From Dactylorhiza incarnata (lineage: Eukaryota > Streptophyta > Magnoliopsida > Asparagales > Orchidaceae): a stretch of 64,000 nucleotides of DNA. The stretch spans positions 62,001 to 126,000 of the forward strand of contig JAWHQI010000757.1 of the NCBI GenBank assembly GCA_033032865.1, read 5' to 3'. Under the pieces are notes generated by a model that worked only from the letters and a program-made list of their open reading frames with translations, searched no databases and was not told the origin of the DNA. The position numbers were made by a program, and so were the translations under genes. Of this stretch, positions 10,433 through 22,657 are shown piece by piece. Within the stretch, counting starts at the first letter, position 1. Every line of letters starts with the position of its first letter.

Positions 10433-10738
10433 GATTTCTATGATCTGTGAATAGTAAAATCATATCGCGGCTATACATTCTAACCGCGCGGTCAATGATC
10501 TAAGTGGTTAGATTCACCAGAAAAATAAAAGAAACAAAGGCATCCAGGAAAACAAAAGCAAGCATACATCACAGATCGAGCGACCTGAAGTCGGTTCGAA
10601 TAAAGCATGAGATCTAAAACAGAACACAAAGTATAGCGGTTAAATAAGAGACCGCACGAGTTATCCAGAATACAAGACAAAAAACATTGTTCAAACCAAT
10701 AAGCCACGCTTATAGTACAAATTGTTCTCAAAGGCCGG

Positions 10739-11514
10739 TCACGGCTGACGGCGTTCTGGGGAGACATCCTCTCGGTGAAGTCGCGCGACCTGGTCACTGG
10801 TTGTGTTCAGGAGAGAGTAAATCTGGCTTGTATGATAATGAAGGTGGTTGATTGTGCTATGAAGCCGCCCGGCATCCCTTTCGACCCGCGTAGCGGCAAT
10901 CATACGGGGGGTTGCGGCGGCCTCGTCAATCATTGGATCAGCCGCCCGGACTGGGGGAGGATTCGAGCTCGCTCCAATAGTCGGGCGGCTAACAGCTACC
11001 ACCCCATCGTTCATATTTCGCCGACCAGCGGCGACTTCTCTGGTTAAACGCAGGAATTTATCCTGATAATATTTCGAGTCGCTCTCAAATTTAGCAGAGG
11101 CTCTCTTCTCCTTCTCCAGTTGAGCGGTTAGAGCAGCTCGCGTAGCCACCACTGCTGCCCGCGCGGCCTCAAGCTGAGTCTCCAGGACTTTCTCCTTTTC
11201 TGAGCCGGATTTCCTGTTGATCTCCGACTGCGCCTTCAGCGCCTCTTCAGCCTTCTTCCTCGCAATCTGCTCAGCCTCCAGAGCGGTCCGAGTGGCGGCC
11301 TCCCGGTCTTCTACCTCCTTCAAGCGGGCTCTCAGGTTGACCAGATCTTCCTCGAGATGGTCAAACAGCTACAGTCTTTCCGGCAAAGTCGTTGCACTGA
11401 TTGGAATCAGTGGAACTAACGGAGGCGGGCTGGCCTCAAGGTCGCCCGGCTTCGCAACCTGATCCACGCTATCTGAAAGAAGCCGCTCGGTTATGGAAAG
11501 TAAGAGCATGCAAC

Positions 11515-11553
<39 letters not shown>

Positions 11554-12771
11554 GAACAATACAAGAGCAGTGCCTGGACGGACAGGCCACTTAGACCGTT
11601 CCGGATTCACTAATTTATTATGACGAGGCCGCGGAATGAGGAAGCGGACAGCTTTATAGTCCGTGGAGCCCTTACCTGCCACAAGAGGATCAGGCCGCGA
11701 CGGCTTGTTCAAAGCTCGTTCCGCCCCCTCCTTCTTCACCATCATTATTTCTTCCCCGGTCATCGCTGGGGGAACTTCCTCCCGCGCTTTCAGCACTTCT
11801 TCAAGCTCCCTCGTTCTCTCTTCGACCTCCAAGGCAGTCCGGGCGGCAACTTCTCGTTCTTCGGCCTCCGTCCGAGCGGTCTCTTCAGGCCGGACTGTAT
11901 TATCAGTGGCAGAGGGATTTTGTCTGGAAACAATCGGGCTGTCAAGAAGCTGATCTCGCTTCACCAGCTCATCCATGCCCCTGAAGATCCCATTAAAAGA
12001 TAAGCTGCTCGCCGAGTCCGGAGGCAGTTCGCCCGGTTTCGTATCAGGGGTAGCCGGTGATTCATTTGACTTGTTGGATGGAGGAGTCGCAAGGCCTAGC
12101 TCCTCCTTTAGTCGCGAATTGGTCTGAAGGAGGGATTCGGTCGGTTTCTTAAGAGCCTCCCTTTCCTTAGCGGCTAACCTCTTGACCTTCTTCGTTATCC
12201 GCTCGGTCACGGACCCGGTCTTCTTCCTCTTCCTCTCCTTCTTGCTCGGAGCTGGGCTAACTTCTTTGGAAGGGCTGGGGTAGTCGTCCACGGACAAGGG
12301 GGTATTCAGATCGCCCGCCCTTGGGGAGTTGACCGCCTCTTCCTCCAAGTTTCTAACTAGCAGATGGGGGTTCCCAGAAGGAGTAATCTCCATGCCGAAC
12401 GAGTCGTTTTCGCCGGTCTTCTTCGAAGGGCTACCGGTATCAGCTTTTTCGGGAGGAGCGGTCTCCTCTTTGTTCAGCGGGTTGGCGACCTGTTGACCAG
12501 GGTCTTCTGAAGGGATCAGCAGGTCACCAAGAAGAGGCCTCGAACTGTTCGCCACGGGCTCTGCAGGAATCTTTGGAGTTGTTAAGTCCACGACCGGTTT
12601 GGGGCTATCCGCTGCGGCCTTGTCGGCCCGCTTTCTCTTTTTTCGGTCCTTCCGGTCTTGCTTTTCTGTCTCCTTATTCGACTTCTCCGACGGCTCGCGC
12701 CTCTTATCTTCCGCCCTCTTCTGATCTCCGCTGGGATCCACGCGGTCTAGCACAGCGTCCAGGAAGTCCAT
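10739..12771 (-). pseudogene. TE1 ORF-A, coiled-coil antisense protein with one stop
   Basis: Exon 1 (12771-11574) starts MDFLDAVLDRVDPSGDQ, has the KDRKKRKRADK basic stretch and MEITPSGNPHL, and is open throughout. Its length is 3n+1, as in the other copies. The intron (11573-11473) carries a TA microsatellite and ends CTTTCAG|AT. Exon 2 (11472-10739) has a TAG near 11367-11369 where TE5 reads a Gln-type codon, then the charged coiled coil and QVARLHREDVSPERRQP. Compared with TE5 it lacks a stretch before the intron. Splicing is inferred from the conserved acceptor and phase. Confidence 0.78.
11518..11550. repeat. TA dinucleotide microsatellite in the TE1 ORF-A intron
   Basis: About 16-17 uninterrupted AT/TA units lie inside the proposed ORF-A intron. 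The intron is about 101 bp here against 70-84 bp in relatives, which the run largely explains. Confidence 0.95.
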
Positions 12772-12869
12772 TACGGAAGAATTGCCGGTCTTAAAAATTC
12801 TAACCGCAACTGGCGAGTAATACCCCGTGATTTCAGGAAAAACTCCGCAGAATGAATTCTCTGGCTCTC

Positions 12870-12874
12870 TTATA
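12870..12874 (-). promoter_or_regulatory. TE1 ORF-A TATA box
   Basis: TATAAGAGAGCC on the - strand, 103 bp before the ATG at 12771, exactly as in TE2 and TE5. The same leader word (TACTCGCCAGTTGCGGTTAG) follows. Confidence 0.6.
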
Positions 12875-12959
12875 GAATTTAAGGCAGGTCGGATGCGGTC
12901 TCCCGGTCAAAGCTAATATTTTCGAAATTCTCCTGAGATTTGAAAATATGCGGTGATTA

Positions 12960-13795
12960 TGTTTGCCCGGAAAACCGCTTCTCGGGTTGGACCATTAGCA
13001 GACCGCTCGAACTCCTGGGTCAGGCCGCTGGGTCCCGGGATCAGCGGTTCCCAGTTCAAGAAGGGCCAGGCCGGGCGGCCTGGTGTCATTTCCGGATAGC
13101 CCCCAAAGGGAGAAGATCGTCATAAGCTAAGGCAAAAAGTTCATCCGCAGTCTCAGCTAGAAGGCCGCGCGGGTTGTCCCATAGAAACTCGAGGTTCCAG
13201 CCCCGAAGAACAGGCCGGGGCTCCAGATCAAAGGCTATCCAAGTTACCTCGTGAAGATCGGCTAAGTCATGACCAGAAGGCAGACCGCGGCCTCAATCTC
13301 CAAACCGCGCGGTCTGCATTATTGACTTGGTCCCGGTGTCCTCAGCCTCAAGCAAGACAGGTCGGAAGAGCAAGCCGCCAAGCCGCGCGGCTTCTTTCTT
13401 TTTTCTTCCTTGTGCATCCCGTCACCGCCTGCCCGTTTCTCCTGTACCCGGGCAGGTGGTTATTTTATCCCTGCCCATTCGGGCAGGCCCCCAAGCCTAT
13501 AAATAGGGGGCGGCACTGTTCACAAGACACGCACACTCGAATCGAAGAGCTCGCTTGTCGGAGCTCCGGTCTCGAGTTTCAGGTCTTGCGAACTGTTTGA
13601 CCGGCCGGCTTCTGCTTTCCTGCACTTGTAACCGCTACTTTTCAATCAAAGGAAAGCCCGTCGCAAGAGTGGCATTTGCCGCGGCGGGCGAAGTCCGGCC
13701 TCGACCGCTGCTAGCGGTCTAAATTCTCTAACCAAATAGTAACCGATAATCCGCAGCCCTCGATTTTCTTCGTGAGCGCACTTTTGAATCGAACA
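12960..13795 (+). repeat. TE1 3' LTR (836 bp)
   Basis: TGTTTGCCCGG ... GAATCGAACA, preceded by a polypurine-like GCGGTGATTA and followed by TTACC. The TATAAATAGGGGG box is near 13498. It matches the solo LTR at 16122-16957 in length, with about seven base differences by eye. Open frames inside it are incidental. Confidence 0.95.
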
Positions 13796-16121
13796 TTACC
13801 CAATCTAGTTCATTTAGTGGTCGATATACATTGAGTTGTAGTGGTAATGTGGGATTTAGCTCCAACTGGCACATAAACTTCAAACAGCTATAACTTTTGA
13901 TCCGGTTGTCCGGATTTTGCCCAAAACACCTTTTCGCAATGAGCTCAGAGCCATACATCCTATAGAGAATAGGATTTACTCGATCGAGTTCATTTAGAGG
14001 TCGATGGATAGTGGATTGTAGTGGAAATGAGGAATTTTGCTTCAATTGACACCTAAACTTAAAACTTCCATAAATTTGATCTGGTTGTCAGATTTTTGCC
14101 CACAACACCTTTTCGGAATGAGATCGGAGCCCTGCATCCAATGTACAACAAGTTTTACCCATTCTAGTTTGTTTAGTGGTTGATCTATAGTGGGTTGTAG
14201 TGGTAATGTGGGATTTAGCTCCAAATGACACAAACTTCAAAAATACAGAACTCTTGATCCAGTTGCCCAATTTTTGCCCACAATATCTTTTAGAATGAGC
14301 TCGGAGGCCTACATCCAGTGGAGAGTAGGATATAACCATTCAAGTTCATTTATTGTTCGATATACAGTGGGTTCCAGTGGTTATGCGGGTTGGTAATAAG
14401 GTATTTATTTAGCTTGAAAGGAGACCTAATCTTCAAATATCCGTAACTTTTGATCCGGTTGTCCGATTTTCGCCGACAATACCTTTTCGGAAAGAGATCG
14501 GAGCCCAAAATCCAATAGAGAACAATTTTAACCCATTCAAGCTCGTTTAGATGTTGATATACAATTGGTTGTACTGGTAATACTAGATTTAGCTCCAAAT
14601 GACACATAAATTTCAAAATGAACGAATTTTAGATGCGGTTGTAGTGAAAGTAAAAGATTTAGCTACAAAAGACACTCAAACTTTAAACATCAATAACTTT
14701 TGATCTAGTTGTCTGATTTTACCCCCACAACACCATTTAGGAATGAGCTCGGAGCCCTACATTCATCGAAGCACAAGTTTTACCCATTGCAGCTCATTTT
14801 GTTGTCGATATATAGCGGGTTGCACTGGTAATGCGAAATTTAGCTCCAAATGACACCTAAACTTGAAACAGCCATAACTTTTGATCAGGTTGTCTGATTT
14901 TTGCTCACAAAACCTCTTCGAAATGAGCTCCGAGCCATAAATTCAGTGGAGAGCAAGTTTTACGCAATCTAGTTCATTTAGTAGTCGATATTGATTGAGT
15001 TGTAGTGGTAATGTTGGATTTAACTCCAACTGGCACCTAAACTTCAAACAGCTATAACTTTTGATCTGGGTGTCCGGATTTTGCCCAAAACACCTTTTCG
15101 CAATGAGCTCAGAGACATATATCCTATGGAGAATAGGATTTACTCGATCGAGTTCATTTAGAGGTCGGTGGATAGTGAATTGCAGTGGAAATGAGGGATT
15201 TTGGTCTAATTTATACCAAAACTTAAAGCATCCATAAATTTGATCCGGTTGTCAGATTTTTGCCCACAACACCTTTTTAGAATGAGATTGGAGCCCTGCA
15301 TCCAATGCATAACAAGTTTTACCCATTCTAGTTCGTTTAGTGGTTGATCTACAATGGGTTGCAGTGGTAATGTAGGAATTAGCTCCAAACGACACAAACT
15401 TCAAACAGACAGAACTCTTGACCAGTTGCCCAATTTTTGCCCACAATACCTTTTAGAATGAGCTCGGAGGCCTACATCCAGTGGAGAGTAGGATATAACC
15501 ATTCAAGTTCATTTATTGTTCGATATACAGTGGGTTCCAGTGGTTATGCGGGTTGGTAATAAGGTATTTAGCTTGAAAGGAGACCTAATCTTCTAATATT
15601 CGTAACTTTTGATTCGATTGTCCGATTTTCGCCCACAATACCTTTTCGGAATGAGATCGGAGCCCAAAATCCAATGGAGAACAATTTTAACCCATTCAAA
15701 CTCGTTTAGAGGTCGATATACAATGGTTTGTACTGGTAATACTAGATTTAGCTCCAAATGACACATAAATTTCAAAATGAATGAATTTTAGATGCGGTTT
15801 TTAGTGAAAGTAAGTGATTTAGCTACAAATGACACTCAAACTTTAAACATCAATAACTTTTAATCTGGTTGTCTGATTTTACCCCCACACCTTATAGGAA
15901 TGAGCTCGAAGCCCTACATTCATTGAAGCACATGTTTTACTCATTGCAGCTCATTTAGTTGTCGATGTATAGGGGGTTGCACTGGTAATGCGAAATTTAG
16001 CTCCAAATGACAGCTAAACTTGAAACAACCATAACTTTTGATCAGGTTGTCTGATTTTTGCTCACAAAACCTTTTCGAAATAAGCTCCGAGCCATACATT
16101 CAATGGAGAGCAAGTTTTACC
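13796..16121. repeat. Satellite block I: two ~1163-bp higher-order units of ~180-bp monomers
   Basis: Monomers carry the consensus AACTTTTGATCCGGTTGTC, TTGCCCACAACACCTTTTCG, GAGCTCGGAGCC and TTTACCCAATCTAGTTCATT. Starts fall near 13898, 14080, 14256, 14449, 14632, 14700, 14880 and 15060. That gives six full monomers (about 176-193 bp) plus one cut to about 68 bp, repeating with an offset of about 1164 bp. The block is 2326 bp, twice the higher-order length. The short reverse-strand open frames here reflect the repeat and are not genes. I do not recognise the satellite family. Confidence 0.9.
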
Positions 16122-16957
16122 TGTTTGCCCGGAAAACCGCTTCTCGGGTTGGACCATTAGCAGACCGCTCGAACTCCTAGGTCAGGCCGCTGGGTCCCGG
16201 GATCAGCGGTTCCCAGTTCAAGAAGGGCCAGGCCGGGCGGCCTGGTGTCATTTCCGGATCGCCCCCAAAGGGAGAAGATCGTCAAAAGCTAAGGCAAAAA
16301 GTTCATCCGCAGTCTCAGCTAGAAGGCCGCGCGGGTTGTCCCATAGAAACTCGAGGTTCCAGCCCCGAAGAACAGGCCGGGGCTCCAAATCAAAGGCTAT
16401 CCAAGTTACCTCGTGAAGATCGGCTAAGTCATGACCAGAAGGCAGACCGCGGCCTCAATCTCCAAACCGCGCAGTCTGCATTATTGACTTGGTCCCGGTG
16501 TCCTCAGCCTCAAGCAAGACAGGTCGGAAGAGCAAGCCGCCAAGCCGCGCGGCTTCTTTCTTTTTTCTTCCTTGTGCATCCCGTCACCGCTTGCCCGTTT
16601 CTCCTGTACCCGGGCAGGTGGTTATTTTATCCCTGCCCATTCGGTCAGGCCCCCAAGCCTATAAATAGGGGGCGGCACTGTTCACAAGACACGCACACTC
16701 GAATCGAAGAGCTCGCTTGTCGGAGCTCCGGTCTCGAGTTTCAGGTCTTGCGAACTGTTTGACCGGCCGGCTTCTGCTTTCCTGCACTTGTAACCGCTAC
16801 TTTTCAATCAAAGGAAAGCCCGTCGCAAGAGTGGCATTTGCCGCGGCGGGCGAAGTCCGGCCTCGACCGCTGCTAGCGGTCTAAATTCTCTAACCAAATA
16901 GTAACCGATAATCCGCAGCCCTCGATTTTCTTCGTGAGCGCACTTTTGAATCGAACA
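16122..16957 (+). mobile_element. Solo LTR (836 bp) of the TE1/TE5 subfamily
   Basis: A complete LTR, TGTTTGCCCGG ... GAATCGAACA, flanked on both sides by the 5-bp duplication TTACC (16117-16121 and 16958-16962), with satellite on both sides and no interior. This is the usual product of recombination between the two LTRs of one element. Its flanking sequence on the right is nearly identical to that right of the TE1 LTR for more than 2.3 kb. Confidence 0.93.
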
Positions 16958-19458
16958 TTACCCAATCTAGTTCATTTAGTGGTCGATATACATTGAGTTG
17001 TAAGTGGTAATGTGGGATTTAGCTCCAACTGGCACCTAAACTTCAAACAGCTATAACTTTTGATCCGGTTGTCCGGATTTTGCCCAAAACACCTTTTCGC
17101 AATGAGCTCAGAGCCATACATCCTATAGAGAATAGGATTTACTCGATCGAGTTCATTTAGAGGTCGATGGATAGTGGATTGTAGTGGAAATGAGGAATTT
17201 TGCTCCAATTGACACCTAAACTTAAAACTTCCATAAATTTGATCTGGTTGTCAGATTTTTGCCCACAACACCTTTTCGGAATGAGATCGGAGCCCTGCAT
17301 CCAATGTACAACAAGTTTTACCCATTCTAGTTTGTTTAGTGGTTGATCTATAGTGGGTTGTAGTGGTAATGTGGGATTTAGCTCCAAATGACACAAACTT
17401 CAAAAATACAGAACTCTTGATCCAGTTGCCCAATTTTTGCCCACAATATCTTTTAGAATGAGCTCGGAGGCCTACATCCAGTGGAGAGTAGGATATAACC
17501 ATTCAAGTTCATTTATTGTTCGATATACAGTGGGTTCCAGTGGTTATGCGGGTTGGTAATAAGGTATTTATTTAGCTTGAAAGGAGACCTAATCTTCAAA
17601 TATCCGTAACTTTTGATCCGGTTGTCCGATTTTCGCCGACAATACCTTTTCGGAAAGAGATCGGAGCCCAAAATCCAATAGAGAACAATTTTAACCCATT
17701 CAAGCTCGTTTAGATGTTGATATACAATTGGTTGTACTGGTAATACTAGATTTAGCTCCAAATGACACATAAATTTCAAAATGAACGAATTTTAGATGCG
17801 GTTGTAGTGAAAGTAAAAGATTTAGCTACAAAAGACACTCAAACTTTAAACATCAATAACTTTTGATCTAGTTGTCTGATTTTACCCCCACAACACCATT
17901 TAGGAATGAGCTCGGAGCCCTACATTCATCGAAGCACAAGTTTTACCCATTGCAGCTCATTTTGTTGTCGATATATAGCGGGTTGCACTGGTAATGCGAA
18001 ATTTAGCTCCAAATGACACCTAAACTTGAAACAGCCATAACTTTTGATCAGGTTGTCTGATTTTTGCTCACAAAACCTCTTCGAAATGAGCTCCGAGCCA
18101 TAAATTCAGTGGAGAGCAAGTTTTACGCAATCTAGTTTATTTAGTGGTCGATATTGATTGAGTTGTAGTGGTAATGTTGGATTTAACTCCAACTGGCACC
18201 TAAACTTCAAACATCTATAACTTTTGATCTGGGTGTCCGGATTTTGCCCAAAACACCTTTTCGCAATGAGCTCAGAGACATATATCCTATGGAGAATAGG
18301 ATTTACTCGATCGAGTTCATTTAGAGGTCGGTGGATAGTGAATTGCAGTGGAAATGAGGGATTTTGGTCTAATTTATACCAAAACTTAAAGCATCCATAA
18401 ATTTGATCCGGTTGTCAGATTTTTGCCCACAACACCTTTTTAGAATGAGATCGGAGCCCTGCATCCAATGCATAACAAGTTTTACCCATTCTAGTTCGTT
18501 TAGTGGTTGATCTACAATGGGTTGCAGTGGTAATGTAGGAATTAGCTCCAAACGACACAAACTTCAAACAGACAGAACTCTTGACCAGTTGCCCAATTTT
18601 TGCCCACAATACCTTTTAGAATGAGCTCGGAGGCCTACATCTAGTGGAGAGTAGGATATAACCATTCAAGTTTATTTATTGTTCGATATACAGTGGGTTC
18701 CAGTGGTTATGCGGGTTGGTAATAAGGTATTTAGTTTAAAAGGAGACCTAATCTTCAAATATCCGTAACTTTTGATGTGGTTGTCCGATTTTCGCCCACA
18801 ATACTTTTTCGGAATGAGATCGGAGCCCAAAATCCAATGGAGAACAATTTTTAACCATTCAAACTCGTTTAGAGGTCGATATACAATGGGTTGTACTGGT
18901 AATACTAGATTTAGCTCCAAATGATACATAAATTTCAAAATAAAAGAATTTTAGATGCGGTTTGTAGTGAAAGTAAGAGATTTAGCTACAAATGACACTC
19001 AAACTTTAAACATCAATAACTTTTGATGCGGTTGTCTGATTTTACCCCCACAACACCTTTTAGCAATGAGCTCGGAGCCCTACATTCATTGAAGCACAAG
19101 TTTTACCCATTGCAGCTCATTTAGTTGTCGATATATAGCGGGTTGCACTGGTAATGCGAAATTTAGCTCCAAATGACACCTAAACTTGAAACAGCCATAA
19201 CTTTTGATCATGTTATCTGATTTTTGCTCACAAGACCTCTTCGAAATGAGCTCCGAGCCATACATTCAATGGAGAGCAAATTTTACCCAATCTAGTTCAT
19301 TTAGTGGTCAATATACATTGAGTTGTAGTGGTAAGTGGGATTTAGCTCCAACTGGCATGCAAACTTCAAACAGCTATAACTTTTGATCCGGTTGTCCGGA
19401 TTTTGCCCAAAACACCTTTTCGCAATGAGCTCAGAGCCATACATCCTATGGAGAATAG
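16958..19458. repeat. Satellite block II: two higher-order units plus about one monomer
   Basis: This repeats block I at an offset of 3162-3166 bp, including the truncated monomer. It continues about 175 bp further before TE3 starts. The 12960-16121 segment (LTR plus block I) and the 16122-19287 segment form a direct tandem duplication. Confidence 0.9.
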
Positions 19459-20237
19459 TGTTTGAGTCCAAAATTGCACCTCCGAAGGAAATCGGAGGCT
19501 GCGGGTTGCCGGTTACTTTTTACTTGGAGAAAGTGAGACCGCTCGCAGCGGTCAAGACCGGATTTCGCCCGTCACGGCAAATGCCACTCCTGTGACGGGC
19601 TTTCCTTTGATTAAGAAGAAATGGTTACAGCGGGATACAGGTGCAGGAAAGCAGAAGTCGGCCGGTCAGACAGGTCGCAAGATAGGAAACTCGAGACCGC
19701 AGCTCAAACAGGCGAGCTCCTGGATTCAAGTGTGCGTGTCTTGGGAACGTTGCTGCCCCCTATTTATAGGCTTGGGGGCCTACCCCAATGGGCAGGGATA
19801 AAATAACTGCCTGCCCAGGTACAGGAGAAACGGGTAGGAGGTGAGGAGATACAGAAGGGAGAGAAGGAAGAAGCCGCGCGGCTTGGCGGCTTGCGCTCCC
19901 GGTCTGCCTTGGGCCTGGGTTGAAGATGCTGCGACCAAGGAGATGGTACAACCAGGGCAGGCTCCGACCTGAGACCGCGGCTTGCCCTTGGAACTTGATC
20001 TTGACTGATCTTCATGGTGCAACCCAGGCGGTCTCCGACCTTAGACCGCGGCTTGCCTTTGGGGGCCTGGCTTTGGTGATCTTTAGCCTTTGGAGGCGGT
20101 CTGAATCATGTCAGACTGCCCGGTTTTGTGCTGGTTGGTTTTGACGGACCTTTACCTAACCTGAACCGGGCGAGCTTCATCCTTAGGCTGCCCGGTCTGG
20201 GAGAAGGACTACTCGGAAGCGGTCTTTTGGGTAAACA
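19459..20237 (-). repeat. TE3 3' LTR (779 bp, reverse orientation)
   Basis: It opens TGTTTGAGTCCAAAATTGC and closes TTTTGGGTAAACA on the + strand. It belongs with the TE4 and TE6 LTRs, whose inner end is GGACTCAACA, and differs from the GAATCGAACA type of TE1, TE2 and TE5. The polypurine complement TAATCCCCGC starts at 20238. The reverse-strand TATA appears on + as CTATTTATAGG near 19759. Confidence 0.92.
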
Positions 20238-20322
20238 TAATCCCCGCATATTTTCAAACTCCGAAGAGATTTTGAAAATATTAGTTCTAGCCGCAAGACA
20301 GCACCCTACTTGTACTCATGCT

Positions 20323-20330
20323 TATAAAAT
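20323..20330 (+). promoter_or_regulatory. TE3 ORF-A TATA box
   Basis: TATAAAAT, 108 bp before the ORF-A ATG at 20431. It is followed by the leader word CTACTCGCCAATTGCGGTTAGG shared with the other subfamily. Confidence 0.6.
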
Positions 20331-20430
20331 TGCCTGAGAGCTCTTTCCTCTGCATAATCCTTCCGAGATCACGGGACGCTACTCGCCAATTGCGGTTAGG
20401 ATTTTTCAGGTCGGCAACCCTTTAATCAGA

Positions 20431-22657
20431 ATGGATTTCCTTGATTCCCTTCTAACCCGCGTTGATAAGGGCAGTGACCGGAAGAAGGACGATAAACGGA
20501 AAGAGAAGGATGCCCGGAAAAGGAAAAAGAGTCACCGATCTGATAAAGCCGGGCGGTCTCCGAAGGTGGAACCTTCTGGATCTAAGAAGAATTCCGGGGA
20601 AAAAAACGGCAGAGGAGAGGAAAGCCGCCGACGAGTTGTTGGCAAAGAAAAGGGTGATAGAAGAGGAAGCGGCCAAAGTCAAAGCCGCAAGTGAAGAGGC
20701 GGCAAAGGCCAAAGCTGCCGAAGAAGAGGAGGCCAAGGCTAAAGCCGTAATAGAAGAGGCGGCAAAGGCCAAAGCCGCCGAAGTGGAGGCGGCCAAGGCT
20801 AAAGCCGCCGAAGAGGAGGCGGCTAAGGCTAAAGCCGCAATAGAAGAGGCGGCAAAAGCCAAAGCCGCCGAAGAGGAGGCGACCAAGGCTAAAGCCGCCG
20901 AGGAAAAGGCGGCTAAGGTTAAAGCCGCGGAAGTCTCACTGCCTGAGGAGAAGACCTCAAAAAAGAAGTCTGCAGATCCCGGAGCGGACCATTCCACCCC
21001 CTCCATTGACATGGAGTTTACTCCGTCGGGGACCCCTCACATGAAGCTGAATGTTGGAGAAGAAGGAGAAGTTGTTTCTTCCAAGCCGGACGGGTCTCCT
21101 ACCTCGCCGGTTCTGATTCTTGATGATTCCAGCCCTACCAGGCAGGTCAACCCGGAGTCAGGGAAGAAGAAGAAGAGGAAAAGGGGTTATTCGTCAGCAG
21201 AGCGAATTGCCGGGAAGCTTCAGAAATTGAAGGCTAAGAATAGAGCCTTTAAGAAACCAACGTCGGCCTGTCTTCAGAGCAATTCGCGTGTGAAGGAGGA
21301 GATCGACGCCCCCCATACCCCTCTTGCCAAGTCGGATGACCTTGTCCCGGTTTCTGCGAACAGTATGTCGATCGGGGGCATCCTCAGAGGAATGGATAAT
21401 TTGTTGAACCAAGATAAGTTACTCGATAGTCATGCGACTTCGAGCAGAGCTGTCTCTCCTGACGAGAATACAGGTGACTCCGAAAATGTTGTGCGAGAAG
21501 AGAAGGACCAGACACTGGCCGGGCTACGTTTAATGGGTATAAAGGCGGAGAAGATACGAGCGCAGGGCAAGCCGCAACTGCCCGATCTATTTGCCCCAGG
21601 TAAGCCTGCTGCGAGTTATGAAACTATCCGTTTCTTCATTCCGCGTCCTCGGAAAAAGCAAAACAAAATTTTGTTGAATCCGCCGCCGAGTTTCTTCCCG
21701 CCCAAGACTCAAACCTTGGCAACTAGACGAAGGAACAATGAAAGGATCTGGCGAGAACAACGCCGGAGAATGGACCCGGAATAGTTGAAGCGGCCTGTTC
21801 ATTCAGGCATTTACCATATAATCATTTAGTTGTTCTGTTCGCCTTTGGCTGTGCTAATTATAACTTGTATTTGTAGATAAGCCAGAAGACAGAGTAAAAC
21901 CGTGCGACCTCATATCTAGCCTTCCGCCTCTGTACCAGGTGCCGGGCCTCGTGCCGAGATCAAATTCCGGACAGGAGGAGCTGGCCAACTTTCAACTCTA
22001 TCTTAACAACTTGGAGGTGACGGTAAGGGAAATGGAAGGAAAAGAAAAGGCCGCCCAGATTGCTCTGGAGGCGGAGAAGAAAGAACGGCGAGAAGAATAT
22101 CTGATGATTAGAGCCCAGCTGGAGGCTGCGCGAGCTGAATTGGAGGCCGAAAAGAAAAGGCGGTCGGAGAGAGAGACAGCGCTGAAGGCCCAACTAGAAT
22201 CCGAGAAGAAAGCGCGGCTTGATAAGGAGAGAATGCTAGTGGATCAGATCGCCACAATAACCGCGCGCCTTGATAGGGAGAAGAAGTTGTCCTCGAAGTT
22301 CGAAGAGGACTGTAAATATTACCAGGATAAGTATCTTCGTTTGACCAGGGAAGTTGGCGGAAGCCGACGTTCTGCTAATGATGAGAGGTCCAGGATGTTG
22401 AACCGCCCGGCTGTTGGGGCGAGCTCTAACCCCCGCCAGTTAGGGCGTTCGATCCTGCTGCGAATGATTCCGCCGGGGCCCCTTCTGCTCGTACGATTCC
22501 TGCCGCAAGGGTAGAACGAGACGCCGCGCGGCTTCATAGCACGCTCAATCACATTCATTATCATTCGAGCCAAATTTATGGCCTCCTTATTCAAACCGGC
22601 GACCAAGTCGCCCTGCTTCATCGCGAGGATATCCCTCAAGAGCCTTATCAGCCGTGA
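20431..22657 (+). pseudogene. TE3 ORF-A, coiled-coil antisense protein with expanded charged repeat
   Basis: It begins MDFLDSLLTRVDKGSD and has a Lys-rich basic stretch. Family motifs are present: MEFTPSGTPHM, SMSIGGILRGMD, TIRFFIPRPRKK and the coiled coil of exon 2. A run of about nine 10-residue repeats (EEAAKAKAAE) is unique to this copy. Defects are a one-base insertion in an A-run near 20600, a TAG at 21782-21784 where TE2 has CAG, and a one-base loss near 22425-22432. Exon 1 ends at 21806 (CAG|GCATTT, GC donor) and exon 2 starts at 21877 after TTTGTAG, giving a 70-bp phase-1 intron. Confidence 0.8.
20663..20932 (+). repeat. Nine 30-bp repeats encoding EEAAKAKAAE in TE3 ORF-A
   Basis: Units start every 30 bp (20663, 20693, 20723 and so on to 20903), with small changes in each copy. 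They would form a continuous Ala/Lys/Glu helix. No such array exists in TE5, TE4 or TE6 ORF-A. Confidence 0.85.

Larger units (their letters stand above)
1..13795 (+). mobile_element. TE1: Tat-type Ty3/gypsy LTR retrotransposon, 5' end outside window, interrupted by TE2
   Basis: The + strand element runs from within pol (1-2313) through the post-pol block, the hairpins and the variable region to the antisense genes ORF-B (8522-10390) and ORF-A (10739-12771). It ends with a 3' LTR at 12960-13795. TE2 (3269-7252) is inserted between copies of a 147-bp repeat. The right target duplication is TTACC (13796-13800), in satellite DNA. The same TTACC flanks both sides of the solo LTR at 16122, so both probably descend from one insertion. 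The 5' LTR, gag, protease and most of RT would lie to the left of the window. Confidence 0.93.

Noticed and set aside
11491..11550. Ile-Tyr repeat protein end (IYIYIY) of TE1 ORF-A
   Set aside because: It is translation of the TA microsatellite inside the proposed intron.
13728..19386. Many 60-90 aa open frames, mostly on the - strand, with similar sequences
   Set aside because: They repeat with the satellite monomer and higher-order period and have no start context or domains. They are satellite DNA read as protein.
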